DNA of 64,000 nt from Lunularia cruciata (lineage: Eukaryota; Streptophyta; Marchantiopsida; Lunulariales; Lunulariaceae), in the NCBI GenBank assembly GCA_948567375.1, contig OX419758.1, positions 63,021,965-63,085,964 of the forward strand, read 5' to 3'. A program made the position numbers and the translations under genes. The notes under the pieces are model-generated. The model had not been told where the DNA came from. It saw nothing but the letters and a program-made list of their open reading frames with translations, and searched no databases. Within the stretch, counting starts at the first letter, position 1, and each line of letters starts with the position of its first letter. Positions 12,661-24,500 of this stretch are shown here, piece after piece.

Positions 12661-13089
12661 TTGGTGGAATTTGGTTACAACAATTCATTGAGTGCCTCCA
12701 CACAAGTCATACCATTCTTCCTCATGTATAGAGAGCATCCTTTCACACCTTTGAGCTTGATGAAAGTCCATCCAGCGGCTACCAAGGTCAACATTTTTAT
12801 TTCTAGAATCCAATATGATGTGGAGAATGCCAAGCACATGTTGTAGATCACCCAAAATTGATAGAAGCAATATGTAGATGCACACTACCAACGCATGGAG
12901 TTCAATGTTGGAGATAAAGTTAGGCTGTCCATCACCAACCTCATGTTGGTTGGCCCTCGTAAGCTCATACCTTATTTTATTGGACCTTTTTCCATTCTTT
13001 ATGAAATTGGTGCAGTGATCTACCACCTCAAGCTACCACCACACATGAAGATCCATCCAGTATTCCATGTTTCCTTACTACATAAATAG
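12661..13089 (+). pseudogene. Gypsy integrase C-terminal region (fragment)
   Basis: Two frames, 12661-12846 and 12895-13089, read as the end of a plant gypsy integrase. The first resembles the region with an N-x-S-x-H/A-S-T-x-x-P-F block. The second has F-x-V-G-D-K-V then Y-F-I-G-P-F and ends HPVFHVSLLHK, the hallmark that precedes the chromodomain in chromoviruses. A stop (TAG at 12847) separates them. The catalytic DDE core is not present. Confidence 0.8.
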
Positions 13090-13155
13090 GCACCTTGACC
13101 GCCCCACTTCTCTTCCATATAAGAAATTTTACCTTGTCCAACCCTCAATGATGGC

Positions 13156-13353
13156 ATGGAGGAATATGGAGTCGAATGCATTCTCCAAAAATGCATCTGT
13201 GGTACTCACCATCCACATGTGGAATATCTTGTACATTGGAAAGAGTACCCACCATATGAGGCAACATGGGAGCCAACAGCCAACTTGATCAATGCACCGG
13301 TGTTCAATAAATCTTTTGAGCAACAACTTCACAATGAGTATGTTGTGTCTTAA
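13156..13353 (+). pseudogene. Chromodomain at the integrase C-terminus
   Basis: The 65-codon frame encodes a chromodomain: E-Y-G-V-E-C-I-L at the start, the core VEYLVHWKEYPPYEATWEP, then N-L-I-N-A and a C-terminal helix ending F-E-Q-Q-L. In chromoviruses this module binds methylated histone H3 tails and directs integration into heterochromatin. The frame stops just before the polypurine tract, as expected for the end of pol. The domain looks intact although the rest of the element is not. Confidence 0.85.
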
Positions 13354-13364
13354 AAGGGGGGAGG
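13352..13364 (+). promoter_or_regulatory. Polypurine tract before the 3' LTR
   Basis: AAAAGGGGGGAGG lies between the end of the chromodomain frame and the first base of the 3' LTR (13367). Position and composition fit the plus-strand primer of reverse transcription. Confidence 0.75.
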
Positions 13365-13366
13365 TC

Positions 13367-13956
13367 TATAATACCAATAGCTAGACATATCATCTAGATG
13401 TGAAAATTGGCTTGGTAACATCTAGAAGGATTTTATGTATGATGTGCTAGGTAGATCAAATAGAAGTTTCTCCAAAAGAGTACTTCTACTAATAGAGCAA
13501 AAGCAAAAAATAGCCTAAAAACTTCAGAGTCAATTTCTGAGGTCTAAATGGATCAATTGGGCCAAAAAATTTAGAAAGATTCCCCCCTCTCTTTGATAAG
13601 AAATTTTTGCCTTCTCTCCTCCAATTGAGAGCTTCTAATGGTACCTCATCCATGCAATTTTTGAGTTTCCTACAAGAAGATTCCCTAAATATTCCCTTTG
13701 ATTAACCTATTTGACCTACTAGATAGGACAAGGACCAACATGTCACCCATCCAAGTAACTAATCTAAGGGTGGAGCTTGCTGCCATGTCACCAATCCATG
13801 TATATGATCCAAGGGTGGAGCTTTCTTTGAGTGGATCTTCTTTGCTATGTAATAAAGAGAATGTGCTCCTTTGAAACATCGGAGTATTGAGTGTGAAGCT
13901 TGTGTTTTCTGTCTTGTATCTTTCTTGGAGAGTTCTCATGTCCTTGGAGTATTAAA
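13367..13956 (+). repeat. 3' LTR of the chromovirus (590 bp, single U3 unit)
   Basis: It begins TATAATACC (the TG terminus mutated to TA) and ends GTATTAAA (CA mutated). It is similar along its length to the solo LTRs at 28466-29204, 30000-30710 and 38310-39036. It lacks the roughly 165-bp U3 duplication seen in those three, so it is shorter. The TATA-like region near the LTR end is degenerate here. Confidence 0.8.
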
Positions 13957-14250
13957 GGTTCTTAGGATTGTGTTTTTAACAATTGAGACATCATTGTCAT
14001 ACAACCACAATACTACCATAAGAGAGTTCACTCATTTAGCATCTCCAAAGGGTACACGACAAGAAGATCCTTTAGGAGGACCCTTATTTGCTATTGCACA
14101 CTATACAACTTTGTATCAGGTTGTAGCCGCCTTTCCCACATGTCTTTTTCCATCCTTATTGGATGATACACACATCTTCGGCCCCTTTGAGGAGGTAGCC
14201 AGTGTAGTGCATGTTTTCACACTTAGTCTTGAGACCTTGGGTTTATGAGT
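13957..14250 (+). pseudogene. RT motifs B and C of LINE copy A
   Basis: Immediately after the nested LTR the frame gives GTRQEDPLGGPLFAIAH (motif B, with E for the usual G) and FPSLLDDTHIFGP (motif C). The catalytic Asp pair is at 14162-14167. The residue before it is Leu where related copies suggest Ala. A stop at 14246 breaks the frame before the thumb region. Confidence 0.8.
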
Positions 14251-15015
14251 TCAGACTTGTAAATCAAGGCCTAAAGCCCACATATAGTCATTACTCCCTT
14301 AGACTTCCCATTAGGATTCCAATTCCCAATAGGAGGATTGAGGGTATTGGGCTCCCCTCTAGGAGACGGGGAGTTTTGCAGCTCTTATGTCTAAGATACT
14401 TTGATTTATGCCTTTGCACACACTCACCTACTTCCCAAGTTGGAAAACACACAAGTGGCATACTCACTCCTATTGAGATGTTATGTCCCAAGATCATCTT
14501 ATTTGACACGCATGTATCCTCCCATTACGGTCCTCTTACAATATCTATGGTCCTTTGATAGTCACATGTGCCATACCTTCTCCTCACTCTTAGGGCCCTA
14601 CATGCTCGCACAATTATCAGATGACTTGCAGCATTTTCCAATTGCTCTTCCCATAGCCATGGGTGCATGCGGTATGACATCACAAGAGGCTATTCCACCA
14701 ACAACATACTTAGAATCATGGGCCCTAGTGACATAGGTTTTTACATGTGGAGCACCTTATTTTATTGCCACCCATCATGACAATTGACTCTAGCACCTTG
14801 GCTTTCCAGACATCTCTTTGATTGGCTTCAGATTGCCAAGACCATCATGTGCATCACTTCCTTCCTTTGCGGACTTTGATTCCCTAGACTCTAGGAAGTT
14901 TCAGGGAGAGCTCAATGAGCACACGCACACTCACAAGCTTCCTAGCATCCTCATTGATGCACCATTACCAAATAGAGCTAGGATCCTCTCTTGTGACAAG
15001 AAGGGCATATGAGCT

Positions 15016-15500
15016 TTGCTTCAACTTTACTCTTTGATTGAGGACTTTCAGTTCATGTTGGAGGAGTTCACCACAGCCTTTTGGATTTGGCTAGGTCTAC
15101 CACATCCAACACTCTTGGCCATATCGGACCAATGCCCGTGCGGGTCTACATTTGATGTGGAGGGCATCCATATCCTTCTATGTGCCATCAAAGGAGAGCC
15201 TACTAGAGTCCACAATCCCATTAGAGATTGGTGGCCCAGATCCTACGCTCTACTTGCTCATAGGTTCAGATTGAGTGATGGATAGTCCTACTAGGCCCAC
15301 CTCACAAGAGGGTGCGGACAGATATTGCCACTTTCAAGGATGGCCAAGGTACATTGTATGATGTGGTTGTTGCGTGTCCACTCAAACTAGAGTCCTTGGC
15401 ACAAGCTAGCATACTGGCAGGAGCTGCAACAATCATTGTTGCATTGTTGGCACTAGGGGGAAGGAGGACCAATATGCCCCACGGCTTGCCTTCGACACTT
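15016..15500 (+). pseudogene. CCHC motif plus RLE-like endonuclease remnant, LINE copy A
   Basis: The frame at 15016-15285 contains C-x-C-G, nine residues, H-x3-C (CPCG then IHILLC) and a following H-N-P-I-R-D. After a frameshift, 15312-15512 contains R-T-D, twelve residues, then D-V-V-V (Asp codons at 15321 and 15360). A CCHC knuckle followed by (P)D-x12-D is the signature of the restriction-enzyme-like endonuclease C-terminal to RT in R2-type elements. The usual Pro is Thr here. No AP-endonuclease was seen upstream of RT, though the 5' end is incomplete. Confidence 0.6.
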
Positions 15501-15895
15501 TCAACTCCCTAGCCGTGGAGATTTTTGGCCACCTTCATCATCAGTTTGATGGCCTTTGAGAGGCAACACAGCGGTTCACTATAGAGGAGAGGGGCCCTTG
15601 GCTTTTTCACCTGCTATGCTTACCTCTTATTTTTGGCAGAGGGTCTCAGTCACTCTACACATATGACATGCTCTAAGTCTTCATCAGAAAGCATCAGTAG
15701 TGGGTGCTCCTCTTCCATCTGCCTTCCCCTCACCGTTGCCAGATATACCTTCGGAGGATCTCTATTACACAGTCCAGTTATAGGTTTCTACTTTGCTCAC
15801 CTTGCACCTTATTAGCATTTATGACGGTGGCTTCTATTCTCAATGCTTAGTTCTTTATGATTGTGTGCCCCTTTCGTAGAGCCTTTGGCTCATCT

Positions 15896-16028
15896 TTTCT
15901 ATGGACTTTTCTATGTATTGGGGCTTAGCCCCATGTTACCTTTTTGTCTCTCCCTTGTACGGCTTGATGGGGTCTTCCCATCCTTCATTTTTCCAACGCG
16001 GTCGCCTTTTATCTCTTTCTATGGACTT
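15896..16028 (+). mobile_element. LINE tail insertion (107 bp) with 13-bp TSD
   Basis: 15909-16015 carries the complete conserved tail: GGGGCTTAGCCCC hairpin, CTTGTACGGCTTGATG, the GGGGTCTTCCCATCC hairpin and CGCGGTCGCC. It is flanked by TTTCTATGGACTT at 15896-15908 and 16016-16028. It sits just downstream of LINE A but is a separate insertion, as the duplication shows. Confidence 0.8.
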
Positions 16029-19000
16029 GCATTACATGTATTCTTTTACTATGGGGTATTTTATTGGGACTGTTGGCCATATTCTCTTCTCACTTCGAAG
16101 TTTGTACCGTTCAACTACAATAGTTGTTGGGTAACGCTAACAAACATTCTGTTCTATAATCCCTGTTCTTCACTTTTGGTTCTTTCTTCGCAAGGCACCG
16201 CGTTTCACGCATGCAGTATTGGAAGCGAAATTCCACAACTTCCCCACAGAGTGAAGAGAGAATTCATATTTTGCACGCATCATGGATAGGTTCACCGTCA
16301 CGTCAGCATGCAGTAACTTGAGCAGGAAATGCTCACAGGAAGGAATCACACTGTAATTTTTGCTGATGATTGACATTTCGTGCGTTCTAAATAGATCTAA
16401 TTTCTCATCGTACTTGTCTGATCCAACTTAACAGCTTCAGGCAGTGTGTCCTCGTGTCTACTTCTGGTTTTCGGATTTGCTTGAATTGTGTCTTTGAGTC
16501 ACACAAGGAAGTTGTACGCTCAAAGATGCATAACCATATGTCTTTTGCTCGCCTTTGATTCTGTCTTATAGTACTGTCACGTTCAAACTTTTGAACCAGA
16601 AATGCTTGCTTCTTTTAGGTTGTTTCGGTGCTATTAATTTCTTCAAGTAGTCACATAAAATAGACAGATTATGACGGTAATGGTGAAGTCATGAAGCGAC
16701 TTTGTGTCTCATAGATTTGGCTAGTTCCAAGCAATGCATGGGGCCAAAAGAATGAGACCTTTATTCTTGCAACATATTACCTAGTCATCTGATCACGACT
16801 ACGTTGAGATGCTTCATATGTTCAGAGTCATACCATCCGTTTTCTACGTTTGTGTCTCCTTTCGTTCTTGTTTGTTTCTGCATGTAATAATTGTTGATGT
16901 ACGAGTTCGAAAGGGCAAGTACTCACAGTAGACGAAATTTGGGTGAAGAACGCTACTTAACCAAGCAAAGGTTGAGATTATACGCTTTTCATCTCTTATC
17001 GATACAAAAGTACATGAAGTAAATGATTCAACAAACGCTAGGCCTCTTTTGATAGTTTCAGGATAGCAAATAATAAGTTGTAGATTTAGATACATGAAGT
17101 AAATGATTCACCAAACACTAGACCTCTTTTGATAGTTTTAGGATAGCAAATGAGAAGTTGCAGATTTAGCTGCAAAAAGTAGCATGAGGGTGGTTCAAGA
17201 ACGTGGACCTTCATCCTCAGCTATGATACGAAGAGCGACCAAATATGCATGAGGAGATTACCACGCAGATTGGTTTTTGTCTTCGGGCCTATTTGTTTGT
17301 TTCGTGATGTATTAATTAAAAGAAAATAAATCCTGGACTATACACGAATAACTTCATTTATATCTGTTTTTCTTCTTAAACCATCAAAATGCATCTCGAG
17401 TGTAAAATTTTTGTGATATGTCCAGATAGCTCTAAACCCCAGAGGTTTTAGACACAAGGTTTCATGTAGGTTTTGCACAAGCTTATTTTTCGAATAACTC
17501 AATTCATCTTATTTCTCCCTAAGTTGTCTACCTTCGGTGATTTATTTTGCTGCCAGCTTTAACCATAACGGAAAATCGTTCGATTAGCATCACAGGAGGT
17601 TGACGATCGTCTGGTTGAAATATATTTGTGAGTTCAGCTCTTTTACCCTTCGGTTTCTCCTGGAACTGTACCTTCATTTAAAGAGAATTCAGCCTCTAGA
17701 TGTGAAACATAAATTTCATCTAGCTGTGACGCTGTTATTATGGTAACTTTGAACCATTGAAAAACTGCCTAAAGTTTTTGAAAATTCCACCTAAAGAATA
17801 GCCTTGTCAGACGATTTATTCTCTAGTAGTATATTAGAAACTTGCAAAAAGCATCCTAATTTTCATAGATGGACAGAAACCGAGCTCCGTGGAAGAGATA
17901 TGGATGGTCTTCCACAAAAAATGTTGAAACCTGGCAATACATCCCACTTATATTCAGCAACTATTTTATGTTTTTAATATTAATTGATTAGTAATTTTTG
18001 ATATTTTACACGAATGTGTCAGGAGAGTAAAAGTATCAAAAAAGAATTGCACGCCATACTCATTTTTCTTTGGTAACCACGTGAACCTTATTTCATTTTC
18101 AGATTAATTAAATTTAAAATAAAATTATATTGCTCAAGGATGTCATCTACAGATGGGACTGCGTGTGCAGTTTGGTAATCTTCATGTGCATCCATTTATA
18201 CCCAACAACCGCGAAGTGAAGCATTCGGGTTTCTATAAATCCTTACTCATGGACAGCTCAACAAAGGAGTTAATTTCTGCTGAAATTCCTCAAGTTGTAT
18301 AGAAAATAATAGAAGAAGATTAAGAAGTCAATAAAGTGAAAGCTAGTGCAGACTGGTGGAAACCATCTTTGTTCGCTTTTCAAAATGGCTTACATAACAT
18401 TTGCTCATTTGATGATGTTAGATGCGACAATATGCTTGATATTTCGCTGCAACCAGTGCTAGTTTGGGAAGCAGAAAGGGTGTCCTGTGACTCATGTGCA
18501 GGTGCAGGTGAAAGTGAAAGTGAAAGTGAAAGCACTATAATTGCCGACCAATGAATTTTTAGTTCACCTCCCGGGAAGAAAAGCATTAGATCTCACTCAA
18601 CGCAATTTAAAAAGATTTGTGTTTTCCATGCCCCTATCACTACTTACGTACCAAAACTGCTGTAGTCATGTGTGAAATATTCTGCGAATTTCCCTGTTAA
18701 AGTCGCGTAGCCTTTCTGAGAAACAGTCTCAAACCGTAGAGTAGTAATTTATGCAACTTTTTAATAAAGGATTTAGAGATAATACCTGGAATTTCTATCA
18801 GATTTGTAATGATTCGATAAGAACTTTCACTTGTATTGAGAATGGGAAGTATATCTCCAATGAATCGTTCTTGTCACTAAGTCAAGGAGGACTCTTAAGG
18901 TAAAACTAGCTGGTCTCATTGAGAACATGTTACCACATTATGCATAATCAGCAGATTTTATGCTCCACACCTCTGATGTTCTACTTCCATCTGTTTTACG

Positions 19001-20465
19001 GTCCTAACGGTGTTCATCCATGGTACACACCAGTCAAAAAACTATACGAAGTGGAAGTATTAAAATGGATAATAAATAAATGCAAGTATAAGACGTGGAA
19101 ATAAAACTACCTATCCTTTTATCTTTTATAAAAGACTAGTTGATACCTATGCTATGAATAGGGTAGTGTGTTTTGAGATTCGGAGACCTTTCAAAAAAAT
19201 ACGATCTAGAGTTATTTTGCTTTGGTTATTTAATTTAAATTTTTTTCTGCTATATTATATAGGAGTGAATATTTGGTTCCATCAAAATTAATGAAATAAA
19301 GCATGAGCTTGATCTGAATATGGTACGTGTTAGTAAGCATCATAAGGTTTAAGGTTCAAAATATTATTTATCTCCAAACCATTGATTATAATTTAAGATG
19401 TAGACATTGAGTCCTATTACCTAAATGATTAAAGATTTAGGGTCAACACAATAATTTCTAGTACATCTTTTAATTTACACATGCGGAAATGAGTCAAAAT
19501 AGACTTGAAATTGAAATCCAGATCTTTTACAATAATTACAAAATTTCATATCCTCACTTCTCCTTCTAATTATAAATATTTACACAAATAATCTTCATAG
19601 GTATGTGATAAATAAATTTTTTTATCGAATTAATTTATAAGAGCACCTGGAAAATAGTTTGCTATGAGGTTATTTAAAGATTGTGACAAGTAGTATCATG
19701 CAAGTTAATAAAAAATTTCATAGTATTAAACGCCATTTCTTTTATTCTAGGTTGATGTTTCAATGAATTTTCAGAGTTATCTAGGAGAGATGTTTTGTGA
19801 AAATTTATAATCTCCAAAACATAGGGAAATGAAATGGTAGAGTCATACATGAACCAATAAAGCAAGAATGATACACTCGTACATACGTTTTCATTTTTGA
19901 AGTTTTTAAAGGTTTCTAATATTTCCAAGAAATACTTGGGCAATTTATCTTGTCCTAAACAGTATGATGCAATATGATCAGTTTTTATTATACTTAGGTT
20001 CAATTTGGAATTAAAATTTATGCTCTTTTGTCTTATCATTTACTGGAATTGATTATCGTTGTAGGGTACACATCAAAATAAATTAAAAGAGTAGTTATGA
20101 AAACGGAACCCAATTTATAAGTTTAAACCCTATTCAGCTCCCGTACCCTAGTACTAGCACCATTTCCTGCACCTGCGATTCATATATAAATAAAAACACG
20201 GACTTAAAAAGATAGGTGTTTCGTTGAGAAACTGCTTAGAACATCTCTACTTTTTGTTAAATTCTTTCCAATGTTGAACGTTTCTCCAAAACGGTTTTAA
20301 TGATATCCATGAATTCAGACAGATGTTTAGCTATGTCCACTTTAGTACTACGGAAAGTCCATCTTTAGTTGAAAAGTATTTATGTGAATCGCGTGTCTAT
20401 TGATATTTGCTAATTCCGTATTAACCTTTAATTTAAAATAGACGGATCCGAAGGTCTCACCCATG
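16029..20465. other. Unassigned, mostly AT-rich sequence with small repeats
   Basis: No host gene is recognised. An 80-bp unit (start TACATGAAGTAAATGATTC) is tandemly duplicated at 17011-17090 and 17091-17170 with about 10 percent divergence. A (GTGAAA)4 run lies at 18508-18531. The 121-codon minus frame at 19674-20039 is Lys/Asn/Phe-rich, as expected from AT-rich DNA, and has no motif. Confidence 0.5.
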
Positions 20466-20521
20466 TAAATTAAATCTACAGGAAATAATACAGTAGTATT
20501 ATTTCCTGTAGATTTAATTTA
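20466..20521. repeat. Perfect 26-bp inverted repeat with 4-base loop
   Basis: Arms 20466-20491 and 20496-20521 are exact complements (left arm begins TAAATTAAATCTACAGG) around the loop AGTA. In sequence this decayed a perfect 26-bp stem must be recent or maintained. It may be a foldback, a small hairpin transposon end or a small-RNA-type precursor. No target duplication is clear. Confidence 0.9.
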
Positions 20522-21573
20522 ATATAGAAATCACCTACTATCTAGTCGATTGCAGCTCGGAAGTACTCCGTACTTATCGGTCTGCATGCTTAGCTTACGG
20601 CAGTCCTCGGGTTTCCAGAGACCATACAGTACGGGGAGTACAATGTACAATAAGATACAACGTGCATTTGCGTACTATATAGAAGTATTGTACAGTACGG
20701 TGCAGTGCAATACGTCCCGACCACGCCACTTTCGACTTATCGATGGCCGTGTTTCCAGGACTCGACTTTACAGCTTCCAGTTTGCCCTTCCATCTGAGGT
20801 GCTCGCACCACGTGTCGCAAGGTACACGAACAGAACCAGGAAGATACTGTACTGTATCGTATACCCTGTTGGCCCTGTAACTCCGTTGGACCTCAAAACA
20901 TGTTAGCAAACGACGTTTCGACCAACCAAGTTCCAGGAGACACGAACCACGACTGTGTTGACTACGTGACCTGGACTACGTGGCTACGTGACGTACAAAT
21001 TTCTTAGTGAAATGAGCCTTACATGATTTTCTCTCTCCAAAGAACGTAATAACATGAACGAGAAATGGGTGTATGCATAGGATACCAGAAAGATTGAGAA
21101 GACTCTGCTGACATTTACAAGGAATCTAGAGGGTAATACTGTGCTCCGAAAACATTGCCCAGAATAAATGGGTCTTATTGTATTCAAAATATCAGAATTA
21201 TATAACTAATAACTAGTATCTCAAGAGATCATCTAGTATGATTTCTTTTTCTATTATGTTATCAAGGTCTCTTTTTGAATGATGGATACTAGTTGAGTCA
21301 GTTAAATACAAATCAGGAAAGAAGACTGATATTTATATTTTAATATAGTAAGTTCTTGTGCAATATCTAACAAATGTATTAAATTCCATATAACTTGAAG
21401 ACTAGACATAGTTACATGTTTCCAATATTCCATAGGAATGGTTGTTATTGTTTTATTCTTTCAAGGAGTATTGATAATCATCCTCTCCAAACCTATTTAT
21501 AGTTTTGTTTGGAACTATGTTTAGTGTAGAATCCACTTAAATCTGATTATCTCAAAAAATACACAAATATATT
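20522..21573. other. Unassigned sequence
   Basis: 20550-20910 is locally GC-richer, with open frames on both strands (118 and 104 codons) that overlap each other and share no known motif. At most one could be real and neither can be supported. The rest is AT-rich without features. Confidence 0.45.
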
Positions 21574-24500
21574 CTAACTCATATATTCCACATGACATAC
21601 AAGTGCTTTATCCATGTCCAAAACTCTCTCTTTACAAAGACAATATTCTTGATGGAACATGGTCTTTGTAAAGAAAATCCTTTTACTCCAAAAGAGTAAG
21701 GGTATCCCTTCTTGCTCTAAAATAGAGAAAAGGGCAACAGGCCAAAGAATATACCACACAAGAAAAGGAGGAAAGGAATACAAGTGCACTAAAAGGTGCA
21801 TGAAGAAAGAAAGAGTCCAAGAGCACACAAAAAGAGCAAAAAGGCATGGAGAAACCAAAGCCAAAGCTCACATGGGATACAAAGCAAAGCACTAAATAGC
21901 GACGATGCTTGTACTAGAAATATGCAAACTAAGTGAAAAAGGCACTATACCTGCACATTGTGATATAGATCCTCCAACAACATATCTTGTAAAAGTGAGG
22001 AGCGTGCACATCGATGGACAAGGCATGCCCACTATTGATGCCCATTGATGAAGACTTAGAGCTTGTGATCTCTATAGGGTGACAAAGATCCTCTACCAAA
22101 AATATGAGGTAAGTATGATGGGTGAGAAAGTCACAACGCCTCTCCTCTTGAGCCAATCAAAGAGATATTTGGAAATCATAGGTGCATGAGTTGATTGTTG
22201 CAATAGGTGGCAATAGAAATGGGTGACTCTTGTGTAAGAACCTATCTACCAACAAGGAAGCCATTAGTGCACATGCTCTTATGTAAGTTGTTGATGCAAT
22301 AGCCTCTTGTGATGTGATACCACATTCACCCATGACTATTGGAAGCACTATCTATAATTGTTGCAAGTCATTTGATAACTATGAGAGCACACAATGCCCT
22401 AAGAGTGTGGAGAAGATATGCTACAAGGTACTATCAAAAGCCAATAGATGTGGTAGGAGTATCTTTATGGGAGGATATGCACATGCCAAATATGATGCTC
22501 TTGGGATAAAACATCTCAAAGGATGGAGTATACCACTTTTGTGTTCCCTAATAGGGAGAGGAGATGAGCATAGGCAGTAGCTTGAATCAAAGTGTCCAAC
22601 ATAAAGGAGCTACAAAGAGCTTCATCTTTGAGAGTGAAACCCAATACTCTCAAACCTACTAATGGGGAACTAGAATCTTGATGAGAAGTCAAGAGAGGAG
22701 AGGACTATGTGTGGGCTCCAGACCTTGCATTTATGAGTTTGAACTTGTAAACGTAAGGACTCTAGAGTAAGTGTGAAAGCTTGCACTACATGAACTACTT
22801 TCTCCATGGGGCCCAAGATGTGGCTATCATTTTATAGAGATGGAAAAAGACATGTGGGAAAGATGGCTACAACCTCATGCAAAGCTATGTAGTGAGCTAT
22901 GGCAAATAATGACCCTCCCAAAGGATCTACTTAGTCTGTACCCTTTGCTAGTGCAAACTAAGTGAACTTTCATGCGGTAGTATGGTGGTTGTACAACAAT
23001 GGTGTCTCAATACCATAGAAAGGAAGCACAAAAGGGATAAGAGGGGGGGAGGAGGGAGGGAATCTGATCCCTTGTCAAATAAAGCATATGATACAAGCTG
23101 GACAAGAAATGGTATTGAAGGCATTTGAGACATCAACTTGGATGACCATCCCATCAAGTTGGAGGTCCAAGGAAGCTCTAATGCTTGCAATAACTATCTC
23201 ACAACTACCTGCTGTGGCTACAACATATTGATGAGCAAATAGGGAAGATGAAAAGTATTGGTGAAATTAAAGACATATGGTGAGTGAGACTAGCCGTAAG
23301 AAAACATCCCCTATGGCAATGGGGCAAACACATGAAGTTTGCTTGGATAGAGAAAGGAGATGAGATGCACCAAACAAACAAGCAACATCCACGGGTTCCA
23401 AACTTGGGGCAATACAATGGCCAAAAGCAAAGAGAAGGAAGAAGCTTAAGTTTGGTATATATGGGGAAAGACAATCCAATAAATGCTCATATTCTAGTCC
23501 TAAAGGACCATATGTTGAGAAATGTAGAGAGTGGAGTAAAGCATGGGCAAAGAATAACTCTATAAGTTGTAGCTCCTCATCTAGGTGATAGTCATGGATA
23601 AAGGAAGGAAGGTCATATGTGGCTAGTGGATGTTGATCATATAAAGTTGATAATGTATCTATGGAGTATGATGTTAGTCTAGATGATGATAGTGTTTGGA
23701 TTGCCAATACTCCCCTACTTGACCTAACATCAAAGAATGACATAGACAAGGATGTGGAGGTAGAGCATGAGCTTGTGGAGACTCTATGATCTGTCTAGTA
23801 GCTGCTTGGGCTTAGATGGTGTACTCTTCTTGTAAAGCATGCCAATCTCCACACAGAAACCAATGAAGCAATCTCTTGATGTCCAATGCGCCTCCATGAG
23901 CAAGAAGAAGCAAAGTCTATTGAGGAAAAGGAGCTAGTAAGATCTAGGTAGAGACATCTCTCTCTTGGTCATTTGCCAAGATGGCACATATGAGTATGGA
24001 AAGCATGGAGCCCACTAGATGTGGAGGGACATAGGAATCATGGTATACGTATAGGATGAGGTAATCTTGGCAAGAAAGCCTTAAGGGGATCCAAAGAGAG
24101 TAGCCAGGAATAAGAGTTCTAGTGGTGAGTGTAATGAGAGGGTTGGAGTATGAAGTGGTTCTAGGAAGGAAGAAAAGTAGTTAAGAGGTGGACTCTACTC
24201 TCATCCGTAAGCATCTAACTTACCTTTGATGCTATGCCAAACCTATCTCTATCCATGGGCAATCAAACTATGACTACATAGGGTGTCGGTGATGTAGGAT
24301 GTAAGGAGGTACTAAGGGTACTAGAAAGGGATGTTAGACGGTGGAGGTAGAAAGTCAAAGAGATTAAAGCGTATGGTGATGGTGGAGTTGGGACACTAGG
24401 AGGAAAGATCATGGGAGGAGGAGGCGGAGGAGGATCTGAGGAGATAGTGGATGGGAGATCCTCCATAAGAAGGTTAATCTAATGTAGATTCCTTGCCAAG

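Larger units (their letters stand above)
12538..13956 (+). mobile_element. Internally deleted Ty3/gypsy chromovirus, nested in LINE A
   Basis: The element is bounded by related termini: a short 5' LTR remnant (12538-12616, TATAATACCAATAG) and a 3' LTR (13367-13956). It keeps only the C-terminal part of integrase plus a chromodomain. Flanks are GGTTG (12533-12537) and GGTTC (13957-13961), a 4-of-5 match to a 5-bp target duplication. The LINE reading resumes just after it, proving that the LTR element is younger. Most of gag-pol and most of the 5' LTR are deleted. Confidence 0.8.
11700..15895 (+). mobile_element. Non-LTR retrotransposon (LINE copy A), split by an LTR element
   Basis: A decayed non-LTR element read left to right, interrupted at 12538-13956 by a gypsy insertion. 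Segments at 11780-12360 are closely similar at nucleotide level to copy C (minus, around 23100-23650) and copy B (about 40080-40600). The order is a conserved N-terminal block, RT motif A (12294-12320), then after the insertion RT motifs B and C (about 14051-14170), a thumb/connector region (14250-14740), a CCHC motif (15133-15183) and an endonuclease-like D-x12-D (15321-15362). Several in-frame stops make it non-functional. The 3' end lies somewhere in 15790-15895, just before a separate tail insertion. Confidence 0.8.

Noticed and set aside
20550..20909. Overlapping frames of 118 and 104 codons on opposite strands
   Set aside because: Locally GC-richer sequence with few stops produces long frames on both strands. 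No motif supports either.
23267..23749. 161-codon minus frame as a host gene
   Set aside because: Nucleotide and protein similarity to the same block in LINE copies A and B shows it is LINE coding sequence.
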